From positions 62,001 through 126,000 of the forward strand of contig JAEYMU010000043.1 in assembly GCA_023407175.1 (NCBI GenBank): a DNA stretch of 64,000 nucleotides, given 5' to 3'. The notes beneath the pieces were generated by a model. That model had not been told where the DNA came from. It ran no database searches and saw only the letters and a list, made by a program, of their open reading frames with translations. Below are positions 9,058 through 17,119 of the stretch, one piece after another. The stretch comes from Bacillota bacterium (GTDB lineage: Bacteria > Bacillota_A > Clostridia > Lachnospirales > Lachnospiraceae). Position 1 is the stretch's first letter; every line of letters begins with the position of its first letter. A program made the position numbers and the translations under genes.

Positions 9058-9411
9058 TTACAGAATACCGTCAAAGGCATTCTTAATCAGGGTTATCTCA
9101 CGGTCCAGAATAAGCACCGCGTCAAAACGGCAGGGCGTGTTCTGCGGTATTTTATGCAGCAGCATATAAAATTCAGCCGTTCGGGTTATTTTTCTGATTT
9201 TATTCGGATTAATTGCTTCGGAGGGGTAACCCATCGAAATCCCGGAGCGGTATTTGACCTCAATAAAGCAGAGATAGCCCTCTGCCCTTGCAACCAGATC
9301 AATCTCTCCTGTTTTGCAGCGAAAATTCCGGTCCAAAATCCGGTATCCGTTTTTTCTAAGGTAATCCGCCGCCTCCTGCTCAAATTGTGCACCAACAGCT
9401 CTTTTGTTCAT
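9058..9411 (-). CDS. yraN: YraN / UPF0102 family endonuclease-like protein
   Basis: The product is 117 residues, the family length. It has the PD-(D/E)XK-like core of UPF0102: GEIDLV with D38, then FIEVK with E51 and K53. The biological role is not established; the fold suggests a Holliday-junction-resolvase-like nuclease. The start has AAGGAG 5 nt upstream. The spacer between it and the upstream FlhB-like gene is full of palindromes and supplies a TGATATAAT extended -10-like sequence pointing at yraN. Confidence 0.88.
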   Translation of the reverse strand: MNKRAVGAQFEQEAADYLRKNGYRILDRNFRCKTGEIDLVARAEGYLCFIEVKYRSGISMGYPSEAINPNKIRKITRTAEFYMLLHKIPQNTPCRFDAVLILDREITLIKNAFDGIL

Positions 9412-9439
9412 GGAACTCCTTGAGAATATAACCTTGAAA

Positions 9440-9622
9440 ACATTATATCATGAACAAAAGCATGTTCATGATATGGCACTTCGTGCCAAGCGAACTGCGT
9501 TCGCTTTTGGATGCGCACTCACTTCGTTCGGCGCTGATATAATGTCTGACGACATTATATCATATATTTATGTAGATTAGGAACTCAAGGACTAACTACG
9601 TCCTTTCGTGTACATTATATCA
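9440..9622 (-). repeat. Palindrome-rich intergenic repeat element
   Basis: The 11-mer ACATTATATCA occurs at 9440-9450, 9552-9562 and 9612-9622 and inverted at 9535-9545. Perfect hairpins are 9445-9456/9463-9474 (12 bp), 9475-9479/9483-9487 (5 bp), 9488-9495/9499-9506 (8 bp) and 9535-9546/9551-9562 (12 bp). On the minus strand each 11-mer reads TGATATAATGT, a TGn-TATAAT extended -10 pattern. The 9612 copy overlaps the stop of the FlhB-like gene. It has no coding potential and is related in form to the element at 40648-40799. Confidence 0.65.
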
Positions 9623-9920
9623 CGTCTGGTTGATCAATCTTGCCCTTAATCCGGTCCATTTTATCTACAAACACCAGGATTTCAGCAACCACATCATATA
9701 ATTCAGGAGGAATCATCTCACCAATCTCCAGTTTTGATAAGGTATCCGCCAGCTTACTGTCCTTATGAACCGGTATTTCTGCTTCCTTGGCTCTTTCAAC
9801 GATTTTGTCCGCAAGATAGCCTTTACCGGAGGCAATTACCTTCGGCGCTTCCTCCTGCGGCTCATAGGCGATGGCAACCGCTGTTCTTGGCTTCTGATTG
9901 TTATTACCTGGATGCTCCAT
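9615..9920 (-). CDS. FlhB C-terminal-domain-like protein (YlqH type)
   Basis: The 101 residues resemble the cytoplasmic C-terminal domain of the flagellar/type III export switch protein FlhB, without its membrane part. Landmarks are AVAIAYEPQEEAPKV, then ASGKGYLADKIVERA, and a C-terminal IPPELYDVVAEILVFV. The NPTH autocleavage motif of true FlhB is absent. Such stand-alone copies sit next to rnhB in many Firmicutes; their role is unknown. Here it follows rnhB after 34 nt. The stop codon lies in a repeated ACATTATATCA motif. Confidence 0.85.
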   Translation of the reverse strand: MEHPGNNNQKPRTAVAIAYEPQEEAPKVIASGKGYLADKIVERAKEAEIPVHKDSKLADTLSKLEIGEMIPPELYDVVAEILVFVDKMDRIKGKIDQPDVI

Positions 9921-9954
9921 AAAAGACCTCCTGATATGTATGCCCCTGTTTGGA

Positions 9955-10749
9955 TTAATTCGTTAAAACAAAATTCTTTACGAAGCTTCTTCGATGGATC
10001 GGTGTCAATCCCAGCTTCTGAATCGCTTCAATATGCCTGGGTGAGCCATAGCCCTTATTGCTTGCAAAATCATAACCGGAAAACACCTTATCATAGGCAA
10101 CCATCAGCCGATCCCTGGTTACCTTGGCTACGATGCTTGCCGCGGCAATGGATATGCTTTTTGCATCTCCCTTGATGATGGGAACCTGCCGGATATCTAC
10201 TCCGGGTATGGTAACAGCGTCATTTAACAGCAGATCAGGCTTTACCTTCAGATTACCGATTGCCTTTCTCATAGCTTCATAGGTTGCCTGAAGAATATTC
10301 ATCTCATCAATCTGATCCGGGGGTACACTGCCGATTCCATAGTCCACTGCCTGGGAAATGATTTCATCATATAATTCCTCCCGCTTCTTTTCCGTAAGCT
10401 GCTTGGAATCATTGATATACCTTATCTTGCAGTCCTTAGGAAGGATTACTGCGCAGGCGATGACCGGCCCGGCAAAGGGTCCCCGTCCCACCTCATCGAT
10501 CCCGCAGATAGCCTGGTAATCCGCATATTTTCTCTCATATTCCATCATGACCTCCAGCCGCTCAAGCTCCTTTTGTTCGGCCAACAGCCTGCTGCGGTAT
10601 TGATTGCAGATCGTCACCACTCCGCTTCGTTCATCCAGCTCATATTCCTTGAGCAGCTCGGGAAGCTCTGCCTCCTTAGCCTGCATGAATTCCAGCTTGA
10701 TCTTCGCTATTTTCTTTGGGACAGCCTCCCTTAATTTCTCGTCCGACAT
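9955..10749 (-). CDS. rnhB: Ribonuclease HII
   Basis: It removes RNA primers and misincorporated ribonucleotides from DNA. The 264 residues include an N-terminal helical extension of about 75 residues, common in Firmicutes, then GIDEVGRGPFAGPV with catalytic D85 and E86. Further conserved motifs are DSKQLTEKKRE and a SIAAASIVAKVTRD segment. The C-terminus has the usual GYGSPRHIEAI motif. The ATG follows AAAGGATG. It lies between rbgA and the FlhB-like gene, a conserved Firmicutes arrangement. Confidence 0.96.
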   Translation of the reverse strand: MSDEKLREAVPKKIAKIKLEFMQAKEAELPELLKEYELDERSGVVTICNQYRSRLLAEQKELERLEVMMEYERKYADYQAICGIDEVGRGPFAGPVIACAVILPKDCKIRYINDSKQLTEKKREELYDEIISQAVDYGIGSVPPDQIDEMNILQATYEAMRKAIGNLKVKPDLLLNDAVTIPGVDIRQVPIIKGDAKSISIAAASIVAKVTRDRLMVAYDKVFSGYDFASNKGYGSPRHIEAIQKLGLTPIHRRSFVKNFVLTN

Positions 10750-10812
10750 GGGATTTCATCCTTTCCGTCCATTAAGCTACCGCTTATGCTTATCGTAATT
10801 CATCCATAGGAT

Positions 10813-11682
10813 TTATTCTGCCACAGAAGGGAACTCCAGCGTAATATTGCCCAGCTTTGTACTGCGAAAATCATCAATTACAAATATAGCTGCGCGTTCT
10901 ATATCCGCCTCTCCGCCCTTCCTAAGGCATGCCCGCTTTATGGCAATCCTTTCAAGAAGCTCTGCCGCTCCTTTCAGATTATCCTGCACACTTATTTCTT
11001 CTATATTATATCGGTTCATCAGAACCTCAGGATAATGCTTGTTAAGAATAAGTATCAATTCCAGAGCCAAATCGGTGGTCTGGATGATATTATCATTGAT
11101 GGAGCCGATGAGGGCAAGCTTTAACCCAACTGACTGGTCCTCAAATTTGGGCCAGAGTATTCCCGGTGTATCCAGTAATTCCGTATTCTTGTTCAGACGA
11201 ATCCATTGCTTACCCTTTGTTACTCCGGGCTTATTTCCCGTCTTTGTGGTCGCTTTGCCAACAAAGCTGTTGATAAAGGTGGATTTGCCCACATTGGGAA
11301 TTCCGACAATCATTGCCCTTACCGGACGGTTTAGGATACCTCTTCTTCTGTCCCGCTCAAGCTTTGCTTCACAGGCCTTATTGACCAGCTCCTGAACCGG
11401 TTTTACTCCGATACCGGTTTTTGAATTGACCAGTGCCGCATAGTACCCTTTTGCCTCAAAATATTCCTTCCAGGCCATATTATAGCGCTGATCAGCCATA
11501 TCACTTTTATTCAGCAGAATGACTCTTGATTTATTATTCGCCAGGACCTCTACGTCGGGATTTTTACTGGAATAGGGGATACGTGCATCCACCAGCTCAA
11601 TCACAACATCAATCAGCTTCATGTCCTCCTGCATCATACGCTTCGCCTTGGCCATATGACCGGGATACCATTGATAATTCAT
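10813..11682 (-). CDS. rbgA: Ribosome biogenesis GTPase RbgA (YlqF)
   Basis: This circularly permuted GTPase acts late in 50S assembly. In the permuted order, the NKSD motif comes before the P-loop GIPNVGKST and then DTPG. The N-terminus reads MNYQWYPGHMAKA, the classical RbgA start, preceded by GGAG with 6-nt spacing. This start is chosen over an in-frame TTG at 11727. The resulting 289 residues fit the family. It follows lepB by about 50 nt and precedes rnhB. Confidence 0.95.
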   Translation of the reverse strand: MNYQWYPGHMAKAKRMMQEDMKLIDVVIELVDARIPYSSKNPDVEVLANNKSRVILLNKSDMADQRYNMAWKEYFEAKGYYAALVNSKTGIGVKPVQELVNKACEAKLERDRRRGILNRPVRAMIVGIPNVGKSTFINSFVGKATTKTGNKPGVTKGKQWIRLNKNTELLDTPGILWPKFEDQSVGLKLALIGSINDNIIQTTDLALELILILNKHYPEVLMNRYNIEEISVQDNLKGAAELLERIAIKRACLRKGGEADIERAAIFVIDDFRSTKLGNITLEFPSVAE

Positions 11683-11735
11683 AAAAAACTCTCCATTCTG
11701 CTTAGTACATATCCGGAAACACAACAATCCTTATA

Positions 11736-12335
11736 TTATTCTTCCTTCTCCGTTTCCAGTTTCAAATTCAATTTATTGACAAAATTAAACGGATTTAGCC
11801 GGATAAAGGCTTTCCCGATGATTTCATTCCTGCTTATTGTTCCGACACTTGCAAAACGGCTGTCTTCACTATTGTTTCGATTATCACCGAGTACAAAATA
11901 TTCATTCTCCTCCAGCTGGATAGGCTCCTCAGCAAGGCCATAGTTGTTCATTTCATCCACATTTACAATATCCTCAAGCACCGTATCATTGATATAAATT
12001 TGCCCGTCCTTTATCTGGATAGTCTCGCCGGGCAGACCGATGATACGCTTGATATTATAATAGCTGTGCTCATTGCCGCTTTGTTTGAATACGATGACAT
12101 CAAACCGCTTCGGCTCGGAAAACCGGTAAGAAAATTTATTAATAATGATCGAATCCCCATCCTGAAGGGTGGTTTCCATGGATATGCCAATCATGCTTGT
12201 CTTTTCCAGTGCATAATAGATGATAAAATAGGCCGCAAATATCACTGCAGCAATCTCAATGATCCAGATTGCGGCTTCAATCAGTATTTTTTTAACCAAC
12301 GGACGTTTGCTTTCCTTATCAAAATCGTATTCCAT
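11736..12335 (-). CDS. lepB: Signal peptidase I
   Basis: The enzyme cleaves signal peptides from exported preproteins. It has 199 residues with one N-terminal membrane anchor at about 20-42. The catalytic serine is S52 in GISMETTL and the general base is K96 in NIKRIIGLPGE. The GDNRNNSEDSR box is present near residues 147-157. The start has GGAGGG upstream. It lies just after the rplS terminator and before rbgA. Several exported proteins and lipoproteins in the window depend on export processing. Confidence 0.95.
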   Translation of the reverse strand: MEYDFDKESKRPLVKKILIEAAIWIIEIAAVIFAAYFIIYYALEKTSMIGISMETTLQDGDSIIINKFSYRFSEPKRFDVIVFKQSGNEHSYYNIKRIIGLPGETIQIKDGQIYINDTVLEDIVNVDEMNNYGLAEEPIQLEENEYFVLGDNRNNSEDSRFASVGTISRNEIIGKAFIRLNPFNFVNKLNLKLETEKEE

Positions 12336-12369
12336 TGCTGGCGCCCTCCTGACCGGAATTGTACATGAT

Positions 12370-12400
12370 AAAAAAGGGACAATCTCATAAGTATTGTCCC
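12370..12400 (-). terminator. Rho-independent terminator after rplS
   Basis: On the minus strand GGGACAAT (12393-12400) pairs with ATTGTCCC (12376-12383), loop 9 nt, followed by six T. It sits 10 nt past the rplS stop. Confidence 0.9.
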
Positions 12401-12409
12401 TTCGCTGTA

Positions 12410-12757
12410 TTATCTGATTGACTCTTTTACCTTAGCCTTCTTACCTACTCTACCGCGTAAATAGAAAAGCTTTGCTTTTCTTGCCTTACCATATCTTACA
12501 ACCTCGATCTTGTCGATGCTGGGGCTATGAAGCGGCCAGGTTTTCTCTACACCGATACCATTGGACGTCTTTCTGACGGTAAAGGTTTCTCTTGCTCCGC
12601 CATTCTGTCTCTTCAGAACAGTTCCTTCAAAAACCTGTAATCTCTCACGATTACCTTCTTTTACCTTTGCATATACCTGTACGGTATCGCCTACGTTGAA
12701 ATCTGCAACCTTTTCCTTCAGCTGTGCAGCTTCAATGCTCTTAATAATTTCGTTCAT
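12410..12757 (-). CDS. rplS: 50S ribosomal protein L19
   Basis: The 115 residues starting MNEIIKSIE match the usual bacterial L19 length; the AGGAGG 7-8 nt upstream decides this start over a longer frame. Core motifs include [22 protein letters not shown] and [14 protein letters not shown]19 sits at the interface of the two subunits. It follows trmD across about 120 nt that holds its own promoter and a possible leader structure. A strong terminator follows. Confidence 0.98.
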   Translation of the reverse strand: MNEIIKSIEAAQLKEKVADFNVGDTVQVYAKVKEGNRERLQVFEGTVLKRQNGGARETFTVRKTSNGIGVEKTWPLHSPSIDKIEVVRYGKARKAKLFYLRGRVGKKAKVKESIR

Positions 12758-12840
12758 TTTGTGACCTCCTATCATATTTAGATGTTCTTAACACGAATTG
12801 GTTTTTACCATGCATCAGAGGACCATCCCATCTCACATCA
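12758..12840 (-). promoter_or_regulatory. Possible structured leader of rplS
   Basis: The 5' leader between the promoter and the rplS start could close into a stem-bounded structure: GATGT (12781-12785) pairs with ACATC (12835-12839), with the AGGAGG downstream of the closing stem. Autoregulatory L19 leaders are known in Firmicutes. I see the pairing and the location but cannot align it to that family by eye. Confidence 0.35.
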
Positions 12841-12844
12841 AATT

Positions 12845-12873
12845 ACTCTAGCATAAACTGTCAGTAAATGCAA
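12845..12873 (-). promoter_or_regulatory. Promoter of rplS
   Basis: TTGCAT (12868-12873), a 17-nt spacer and TAGAGT (12845-12850). It starts just before the trmD stop region and gives a leader of roughly 80 nt. Confidence 0.5.
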
Positions 12874-12880
12874 GCGTTTT

Positions 12881-13657
12881 TTAATATATGTCATAATTTT
12901 TCTGGAAAATTAGACGCGTCAACAGCTCCCGTTCACTCTCGGTCAAATCGGCCTTCTCCAGCAGGTCAGGCCGCCGCTCCAGCGTACGCAGAATGGACTG
13001 CTCCCTTCTCCAGGCATCGATGTTGGCATGATGTCCGGTCAAAAGCACCTCCGGGACTTTCTTTCCCATAAATACCTCTGGCCTCGTATATTGGGGATAT
13101 TCCAGAAGATTATCCTGCAGGGATTCAAATTCGGAGGAGGTTTCATTATTCAATACCCCTGGAATCAGCCTTGAAATTGCATCAATCATGACCATCGCCG
13201 GCAATTCCCCGCCGGTAAGTACATAATCACCGATTGAGATATGGTCGGTCACAATCATCTCCAGAACTCTTTCATCAATTCCCTCATAATGTCCGCACAG
13301 AAAAATCAGGTCCTCTTCACCCGATAATTCCTCTGCCATTCCCTGGTTAAAGATGCTTCCCTGAGGAGTTACATAGATAACGCGCGGTTTCCTGTAATCG
13401 TCTGCGGTCTCCCTTGACATTTTAATATGATTGGCCAAAAACCCATAGGCCTTAAATACCGGCTCCGCCTGAATGACCATTCCGGCTCCGCCGCCGTAAG
13501 GGTAGTCATCTACACGATTATGCTTATCCTCACTGAACTCCCTTATATTCACAGTATTTAGAGAGATCAGCCCTTTATCGATTGCTCTTCCCGTGATGCT
13601 GGTAGCAAGTCCCTGCTGTATCATTTCGGGAAAAAGCGTCAGTACATGAAAATTCAT
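12881..13657 (-). CDS. trmD: tRNA (guanine-N1)-methyltransferase TrmD
   Basis: It methylates G37 of tRNAs reading CNN codons, using S-adenosylmethionine. The 258 residues begin [12 protein letters not shown], preceded by GGAG with 5-6 nt spacing, which decides the start over 13678. SPOUT knot motifs are visible: [20 protein letters not shown] and [14 protein letters not shown]. It lies in the conserved rimM-trmD-rplS order. A 144-bp miniature transposable element separates it from rimM; the coding sequence is not disturbed. Confidence 0.97.
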   Translation of the reverse strand: MNFHVLTLFPEMIQQGLATSITGRAIDKGLISLNTVNIREFSEDKHNRVDDYPYGGGAGMVIQAEPVFKAYGFLANHIKMSRETADDYRKPRVIYVTPQGSIFNQGMAEELSGEEDLIFLCGHYEGIDERVLEMIVTDHISIGDYVLTGGELPAMVMIDAISRLIPGVLNNETSSEFESLQDNLLEYPQYTRPEVFMGKKVPEVLLTGHHANIDAWRREQSILRTLERRPDLLEKADLTESERELLTRLIFQKNYDIY

Positions 13658-13691
13658 AGAAATCTCCATTCTACTCAAATATTCTGCATTT

Positions 13692-13835
13692 GTAACTGTT
13701 CAGAGCCAAGCAAATTCATCAAGAATATGCAGTGAATGCTTGCATTCACAGGCATATTTTTGTATGAATTTATTTGGCGGATACGCCACAACGAGGAAAC
13801 ACGCAGTGTTTTCGAGTTTGGCTCTGAACAGTTAC
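13692..13835 (+). mobile_element. Miniature inverted-repeat element, copy 1
   Basis: This 144-bp non-coding element is bounded by 20-bp terminal inverted repeats starting GTAACTGTTCAGAGCCAA and flanked by a perfect 8-bp target duplication CTGCATTT (13684-13691 and 13836-13843). It is about 96% identical (5 substitutions, 1 indel) to copy 2 at 43784-43928, in the opposite orientation. Internal palindromes fill the rest. The GTAA ends and 8-bp duplications are features of the IS66 family, so an IS66-type transposase elsewhere in the genome may mobilise it. It sits between rimM and trmD, ending 14 bp before the rimM stop. Confidence 0.92.
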
Positions 13836-13849
13836 CTGCATTTATTATA

Positions 13850-14356
13850 TTAACGCAAGCCCTTCAGCAGATGAACCTTTATCTTCTTATTCTCAACATC
13901 AACCTCCAGAATACATTCCGGAATAGAGGGTATCAGAATTTCCTTCCCCTCCTCTGTTAAAACCACATATACATCGTTAGCACCTGTGGTCATAATTTCT
14001 GTAAGAATTCCCAATCTTTCCCCTTCATCGGTAAACACCTCGGAATCAATCAGATCAAAGATAAAATATTCATCCTTATCAAGCTTTACGGCATTTTCTC
14101 TGGTTATCAGCAAATCCTTGCCACGGTATTTCTCAATCTCATTGATATTGTCAATACCCTTAAATTTCAGTATTACCATTTGTTTAAAAAATTTTACACC
14201 CTCAATCTCCAGGGGCAGCAATTCCTTGCCAGTATCAAGATAAACCTGCTTAAGCTCCTGAAAACGCTTCGGATCATCCGTTGTGGGAAACACCTTAACT
14301 TCTCCCTTGATTCCATGTGTCGATGATATGACGCCTACTCTTAGATGCTTTTCCAT
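13850..14356 (-). CDS. rimM: 16S rRNA processing protein RimM
   Basis: This is a 30S maturation factor that binds S19. The 168 residues comprise an N-terminal RimM beta-barrel ([18 protein letters not shown]) and a C-terminal PRC-barrel ([16 protein letters not shown], then [11 protein letters not shown]). It lies in the rpsP-khpA-rimM-trmD order. A 270-nt spacer with a long hairpin separates it from khpA, and a miniature element lies downstream before trmD. Confidence 0.95.
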   Translation of the reverse strand: MEKHLRVGVISSTHGIKGEVKVFPTTDDPKRFQELKQVYLDTGKELLPLEIEGVKFFKQMVILKFKGIDNINEIEKYRGKDLLITRENAVKLDKDEYFIFDLIDSEVFTDEGERLGILTEIMTTGANDVYVVLTEEGKEILIPSIPECILEVDVENKKIKVHLLKGLR

Positions 14357-14474
14357 AGCTGTATTCCCTCTTTTCTTCCTTCCGGCAGGAATAGTCCCGC
14401 AAAGAACATGCAGGCCAATATACCCAAAGGGGCATGAGTGTTACTGTATCAATTTGGTTTAGAGGCGCTTTACA

Positions 14475-14530
14475 AAAGAAGCTGACCTGCTATGTCATAA
14501 AAATCCATCGACATACCGGACAGCTTCTTT
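14475..14530 (-). other. Long hairpin between khpA and rimM
   Basis: AAAGAAGCTG (14475-14484) pairs with CAGCTTCTTT (14521-14530). Inside, CC/GG and TATGTC (14491-14496) with GACATA (14510-14515) extend the stem around a 13-nt loop. On the minus strand the helix ends in TTTTG, so it could be a weak terminator, a processing site or a small structured RNA. The whole 14357-14626 spacer shows no convincing ORF. Confidence 0.5.
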
Positions 14531-14626
14531 GATTAAAGCCCAGGAAAAATGCAATTGGACTCCAATACAGTCTTGCGTAAATGTCCGGCACTGAAATCAA
14601 GCGGCATTTATGCAATACTATATTAA

Positions 14627-14857
14627 TTACTGCAGAATCTCAACTACTACCTTTTTGTCATCCTTTGTTGCGGCTGCCTTTACTACGGTACGAATGGACT
14701 TAGCAATACGGCCTTGCTTGCCGATTACTTTTCCCATATCTTCAGAAGCGACCTTCAATTCCACAACAATTGCTTTTTCGGTTTCTTTTTCCGTAACTAC
14801 AACCTCATCGGGATGATCCACGAGTGACTTAGCGATTACTTCGACTAATTCCTTCAT
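14627..14857 (-). CDS. khpA: KH-domain RNA-binding protein KhpA (YlqC)
   Basis: This is a small single KH-domain protein of 76 residues. The GKVIGKQGRIAKSIRTVV segment carries the GxxG loop that contacts RNA. In Firmicutes it partners KhpB/EloR in RNA binding linked to cell elongation. The start MKELVEVIA is preceded by GGAGGT with 5-nt spacing and is preferred over the longer frame from 14950, which overlaps rpsP. It lies 23 nt after the rpsP stop. Confidence 0.94.
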   Translation of the reverse strand: MKELVEVIAKSLVDHPDEVVVTEKETEKAIVVELKVASEDMGKVIGKQGRIAKSIRTVVKAAATKDDKKVVVEILQ

Positions 14858-14880
14858 AACATACCTCCATCCGATGCTAA

Positions 14881-15123
14881 TTATAGAATACCGGCAAGTT
14901 TGAAAATCTTGCCTACAGTATCTGTCGGCTGAGCTCCGTTTGCTAACCACTTCTTAGCAGCTTCCTCATTTACGTTGAAAGCGCTGGGGTCCTGTGTGGG
15001 ATCATAGGTACCGATTTCCTCGATAAATCTGCCATCTCTGGGTGTTCTGGAATCAGATACGATGATTCTATAGAAAGGAGCCTTCTTCTGACCCATCCTC
15101 TTTAATCTAATCTTTACTGCCAC
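14881..15123 (-). CDS. rpsP: 30S ribosomal protein S16
   Basis: The 80 residues start [14 protein letters not shown], close to the family consensus. A GTG at 15121-15123 is the best start because AGGAGGTG lies about 7 nt upstream; the frame start at 15132 lies inside that ribosome-binding site. [15 protein letters not shown] is the typical S16 core. It follows ffh by about 140 nt and is followed at once by khpA. Confidence 0.96.
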   Translation of the reverse strand: MAVKIRLKRMGQKKAPFYRIIVSDSRTPRDGRFIEEIGTYDPTQDPSAFNVNEEAAKKWLANGAQPTDTVGKIFKLAGIL

Positions 15124-15191
15124 CTCTTTCACCTCCTTAAAATATTTAAAATGCAGGTGTTACCACCATAATATTGTAAATGTATCAAAGG

Positions 15192-15221
15192 CCTGGCTTT
15201 CTCCTGTGGCAAAGCCCCAGG
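15192..15221 (-). other. Hairpin in the ffh-rpsP spacer
   Basis: CCTGGCTTT (15192-15200) pairs with AAAGCC-CCAGG (15211-15221) with a 2-nt bulge. It lies about 70 nt upstream of rpsP. No U-run follows, so it may be part of an rpsP leader or a processing site. Confidence 0.35.
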
Positions 15222-15264
15222 ATTTATCACCTGTTTCCTGCCCTTGATAGCATACAATGACTGT

Positions 15265-16608
15265 TTAAAATCCAAAGGGCATCTTAAACCGATTGCCCTT
15301 GCCGCCCTTCCCCATCATTCCGGAGAATTGCTTCATCATTTTCTTCGTCTGCTCCAGCTGCTTCACCAGAGCATTTACCTCGCCGATATCCACTCCGGCG
15401 CCTGCCGCAATACGCTTCTTGCGTGACAGATTCAATAAATCCGGATTGGCCCTTTCTGCCTTTGTCATGGATTTAATAATTGCTTCCGGCTTTGAAAGTG
15501 CGTTTTCATCAATATCTACGCCCTTAAGCTGCTTTCCCATACCGGGTATCATCCCCAGTAAATCAGTAATCCCGCCCATTTTCTTTACCTGCTGCATTTG
15601 CTCCAGCCAGTCGTTAAAGTCAAAGTCGGCCTTCTTGATCTTCTTCTCCAGCTCTTTTGCCTTGTTTTCATCAAATTCAGCCTGTGCTTTATCAATTAAG
15701 GTCAGGATATCTCCCATTCCAAGAATTCGGGAGGCCATACGGTCAGGATAAAACTGTTCCAGATCGGACAGCTTCTCGCCCATACCGATATATAAAATCG
15801 GACGTCCGGTTACCGCACGAATGGAAAGTGCAGCACCGCCCCTGGTATCACCATCTAATTTCGTCAGGATAACACCGTCAATCCCTAATTTCTCATTGAA
15901 CATCTCGGATACATTCACCGCATCCTGTCCGGTCATTGCATCCACAACTAATACCGTCTGATGAACGGTAATATTGGCCTTAATCTCCTTCAGCTCCTCC
16001 ATCATGGCCTCATCAATATGAAGCCGTCCGGCGGTATCCAAAATTACAACATTATAACCGTTCTTCGCAGCATGCTCCATCGCCGCCTTTGCAATATTAA
16101 CAGGCTTATGCTTATCTCCCATTGAGAATACGCTGACACCCTGCTTCTCACCGTTAATCTGCAGCTGATCAATCGCTGCCGGACGGTAAATATCACAGGC
16201 CACCAGCAAAGGCTTCCTGCCCTTGGATTTTAGCTTTCCGGCAAGCTTTGCTACTGTTGTCGTCTTACCTGCACCCTGAAGACCGCACATCATCAGCACT
16301 GTAATTTCATTGGATGGCCTTAACTCAAGCTCAACCGTAGTCTCTCCCAGGAGCTTTACCATCTCTTCATTCACAATCTTAATAACCATCTGGCCCGGTG
16401 TCAGGCTGTTCAATACATCCTGACCTACCGCCCGTTCCTGAACGGTATTAACAAAATTTTTAACCACCTTAAAATTAACGTCTGCCTCTAAAAGAGCCAT
16501 CTTAACTTCCTTTAAAGCGGTTTTTACATCTGCTTCGGAAAGTCTTCCCTTCCCTTTTAAGCTTTTAAATATATTCTGAAGTTTATCGGACAAATTTTCA
16601 AATGCCAT
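15265..16608 (-). CDS. ffh: Signal recognition particle GTPase Ffh
   Basis: It delivers ribosome-nascent chains to the membrane with FtsY, whose gene lies at 25.9 kb. The 447 residues form the N domain (1-95), the G domain with P-loop GLQGAGKT at 109-116, VVDAMTGQDA and TKLDGD, and the methionine-rich M domain (about 300-447) that binds signal peptides and 4.5S RNA. The C-terminus GNRFKMPFGF is typical. It starts 3 nt after ylxM and GGAG precedes it, giving a ylxM-ffh operon. Confidence 0.98.
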   Translation of the reverse strand: MAFENLSDKLQNIFKSLKGKGRLSEADVKTALKEVKMALLEADVNFKVVKNFVNTVQERAVGQDVLNSLTPGQMVIKIVNEEMVKLLGETTVELELRPSNEITVLMMCGLQGAGKTTTVAKLAGKLKSKGRKPLLVACDIYRPAAIDQLQINGEKQGVSVFSMGDKHKPVNIAKAAMEHAAKNGYNVVILDTAGRLHIDEAMMEELKEIKANITVHQTVLVVDAMTGQDAVNVSEMFNEKLGIDGVILTKLDGDTRGGAALSIRAVTGRPILYIGMGEKLSDLEQFYPDRMASRILGMGDILTLIDKAQAEFDENKAKELEKKIKKADFDFNDWLEQMQQVKKMGGITDLLGMIPGMGKQLKGVDIDENALSKPEAIIKSMTKAERANPDLLNLSRKKRIAAGAGVDIGEVNALVKQLEQTKKMMKQFSGMMGKGGKGNRFKMPFGF

Positions 16609-16611
16609 AAC

Positions 16612-16986
16612 CTACAACTCCTTTAAAATATCATCTGCCAAGACTGTTATGCTGCTTATATTTGATAAATCACCTGTATTTTCCGTATCTGAAACAATGA
16701 GCTTGATCTGATTTACTTTATCCTTAATGGACTGGAATTTACGAACGAGAGAAAGTTTTTCTTCATATTCCTTTAATTCCTGGGTGCATCGCCTCACAAG
16801 GTCATGAACACCCTGCCTGCTGATGCCCTGTACCTCCGCGATCTCACTTAGGGATAAATCATTTAATACATAATCCTCAAATATCTGTCTCTTATGTTCG
16901 CTTAATAATTCACCGTAAAAGTCATACAGAATCGATTGCTGAACAATTTCCTCCAGCTTCTCAAGCTGTACATCACTATGCCCCAT
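16612..16986 (-). CDS. ylxM: YlxM / p13 family putative DNA-binding regulator of the SRP operon
   Basis: The 124 residues resemble a sigma-factor region 4 helix-turn-helix: SLSEIAEVQGISRQGVHDLV is the recognition unit, followed by a coiled-coil-like EYEEKLSL segment. The family is always found upstream of ffh and has been linked to SRP function. Its 5' end is unusual: a perfect 13-bp-armed palindrome covers the predicted transcription start and ends 8 nt before the ATG, including the Shine-Dalgarno AGGTGG. This suggests regulation of ylxM-ffh at the start site. Confidence 0.93.
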   Translation of the reverse strand: MGHSDVQLEKLEEIVQQSILYDFYGELLSEHKRQIFEDYVLNDLSLSEIAEVQGISRQGVHDLVRRCTQELKEYEEKLSLVRKFQSIKDKVNQIKLIVSDTENTGDLSNISSITVLADDILKEL

Positions 16987-16994
16987 AAAAGCTC

Positions 16995-17027
16995 ACCACC
17001 TGTAAAGTAATTTTCTTTACAGGTGGT
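16995..17027 (-). promoter_or_regulatory. Perfect palindrome over the ylxM transcription start and ribosome-binding site
   Basis: ACCACCTGTAAAG (16995-17007) and its exact inverse CTTTACAGGTGGT (17015-17027) flank a 7-nt AT-rich centre. It abuts the -10 box, so the predicted start of transcription (about 17021) falls inside it. As DNA it would suit a dimeric repressor. As RNA a transcript starting at or above 17027 would hide the AGGTGG ribosome-binding site in the stem. Confidence 0.6.
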
Positions 17028-17056
17028 AGTATACTTGATTTAAATACAATTGTCAA
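17028..17056 (-). promoter_or_regulatory. Promoter of ylxM-ffh
   Basis: Consensus TTGACA (17051-17056), 17-nt spacer and TATACT (17028-17033). An A-tract lies just upstream of the -35. It is directly adjacent to the 33-bp palindrome. Confidence 0.8.
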
Positions 17057-17119
17057 GTTTTTTATTGCACGATTATGAGCCTAATCGTTCTAGTTCAGCT
17101 ATCGGCTAAACTGTATCGC

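Noticed and set aside
17069..17088. Terminator after the small GEADGP protein gene
   Set aside because: ACGATTA/TAATCGT forms a hairpin but is followed by A-rich rather than T-rich sequence on the minus strand; it is more likely a chance repeat near the ylxM promoter.
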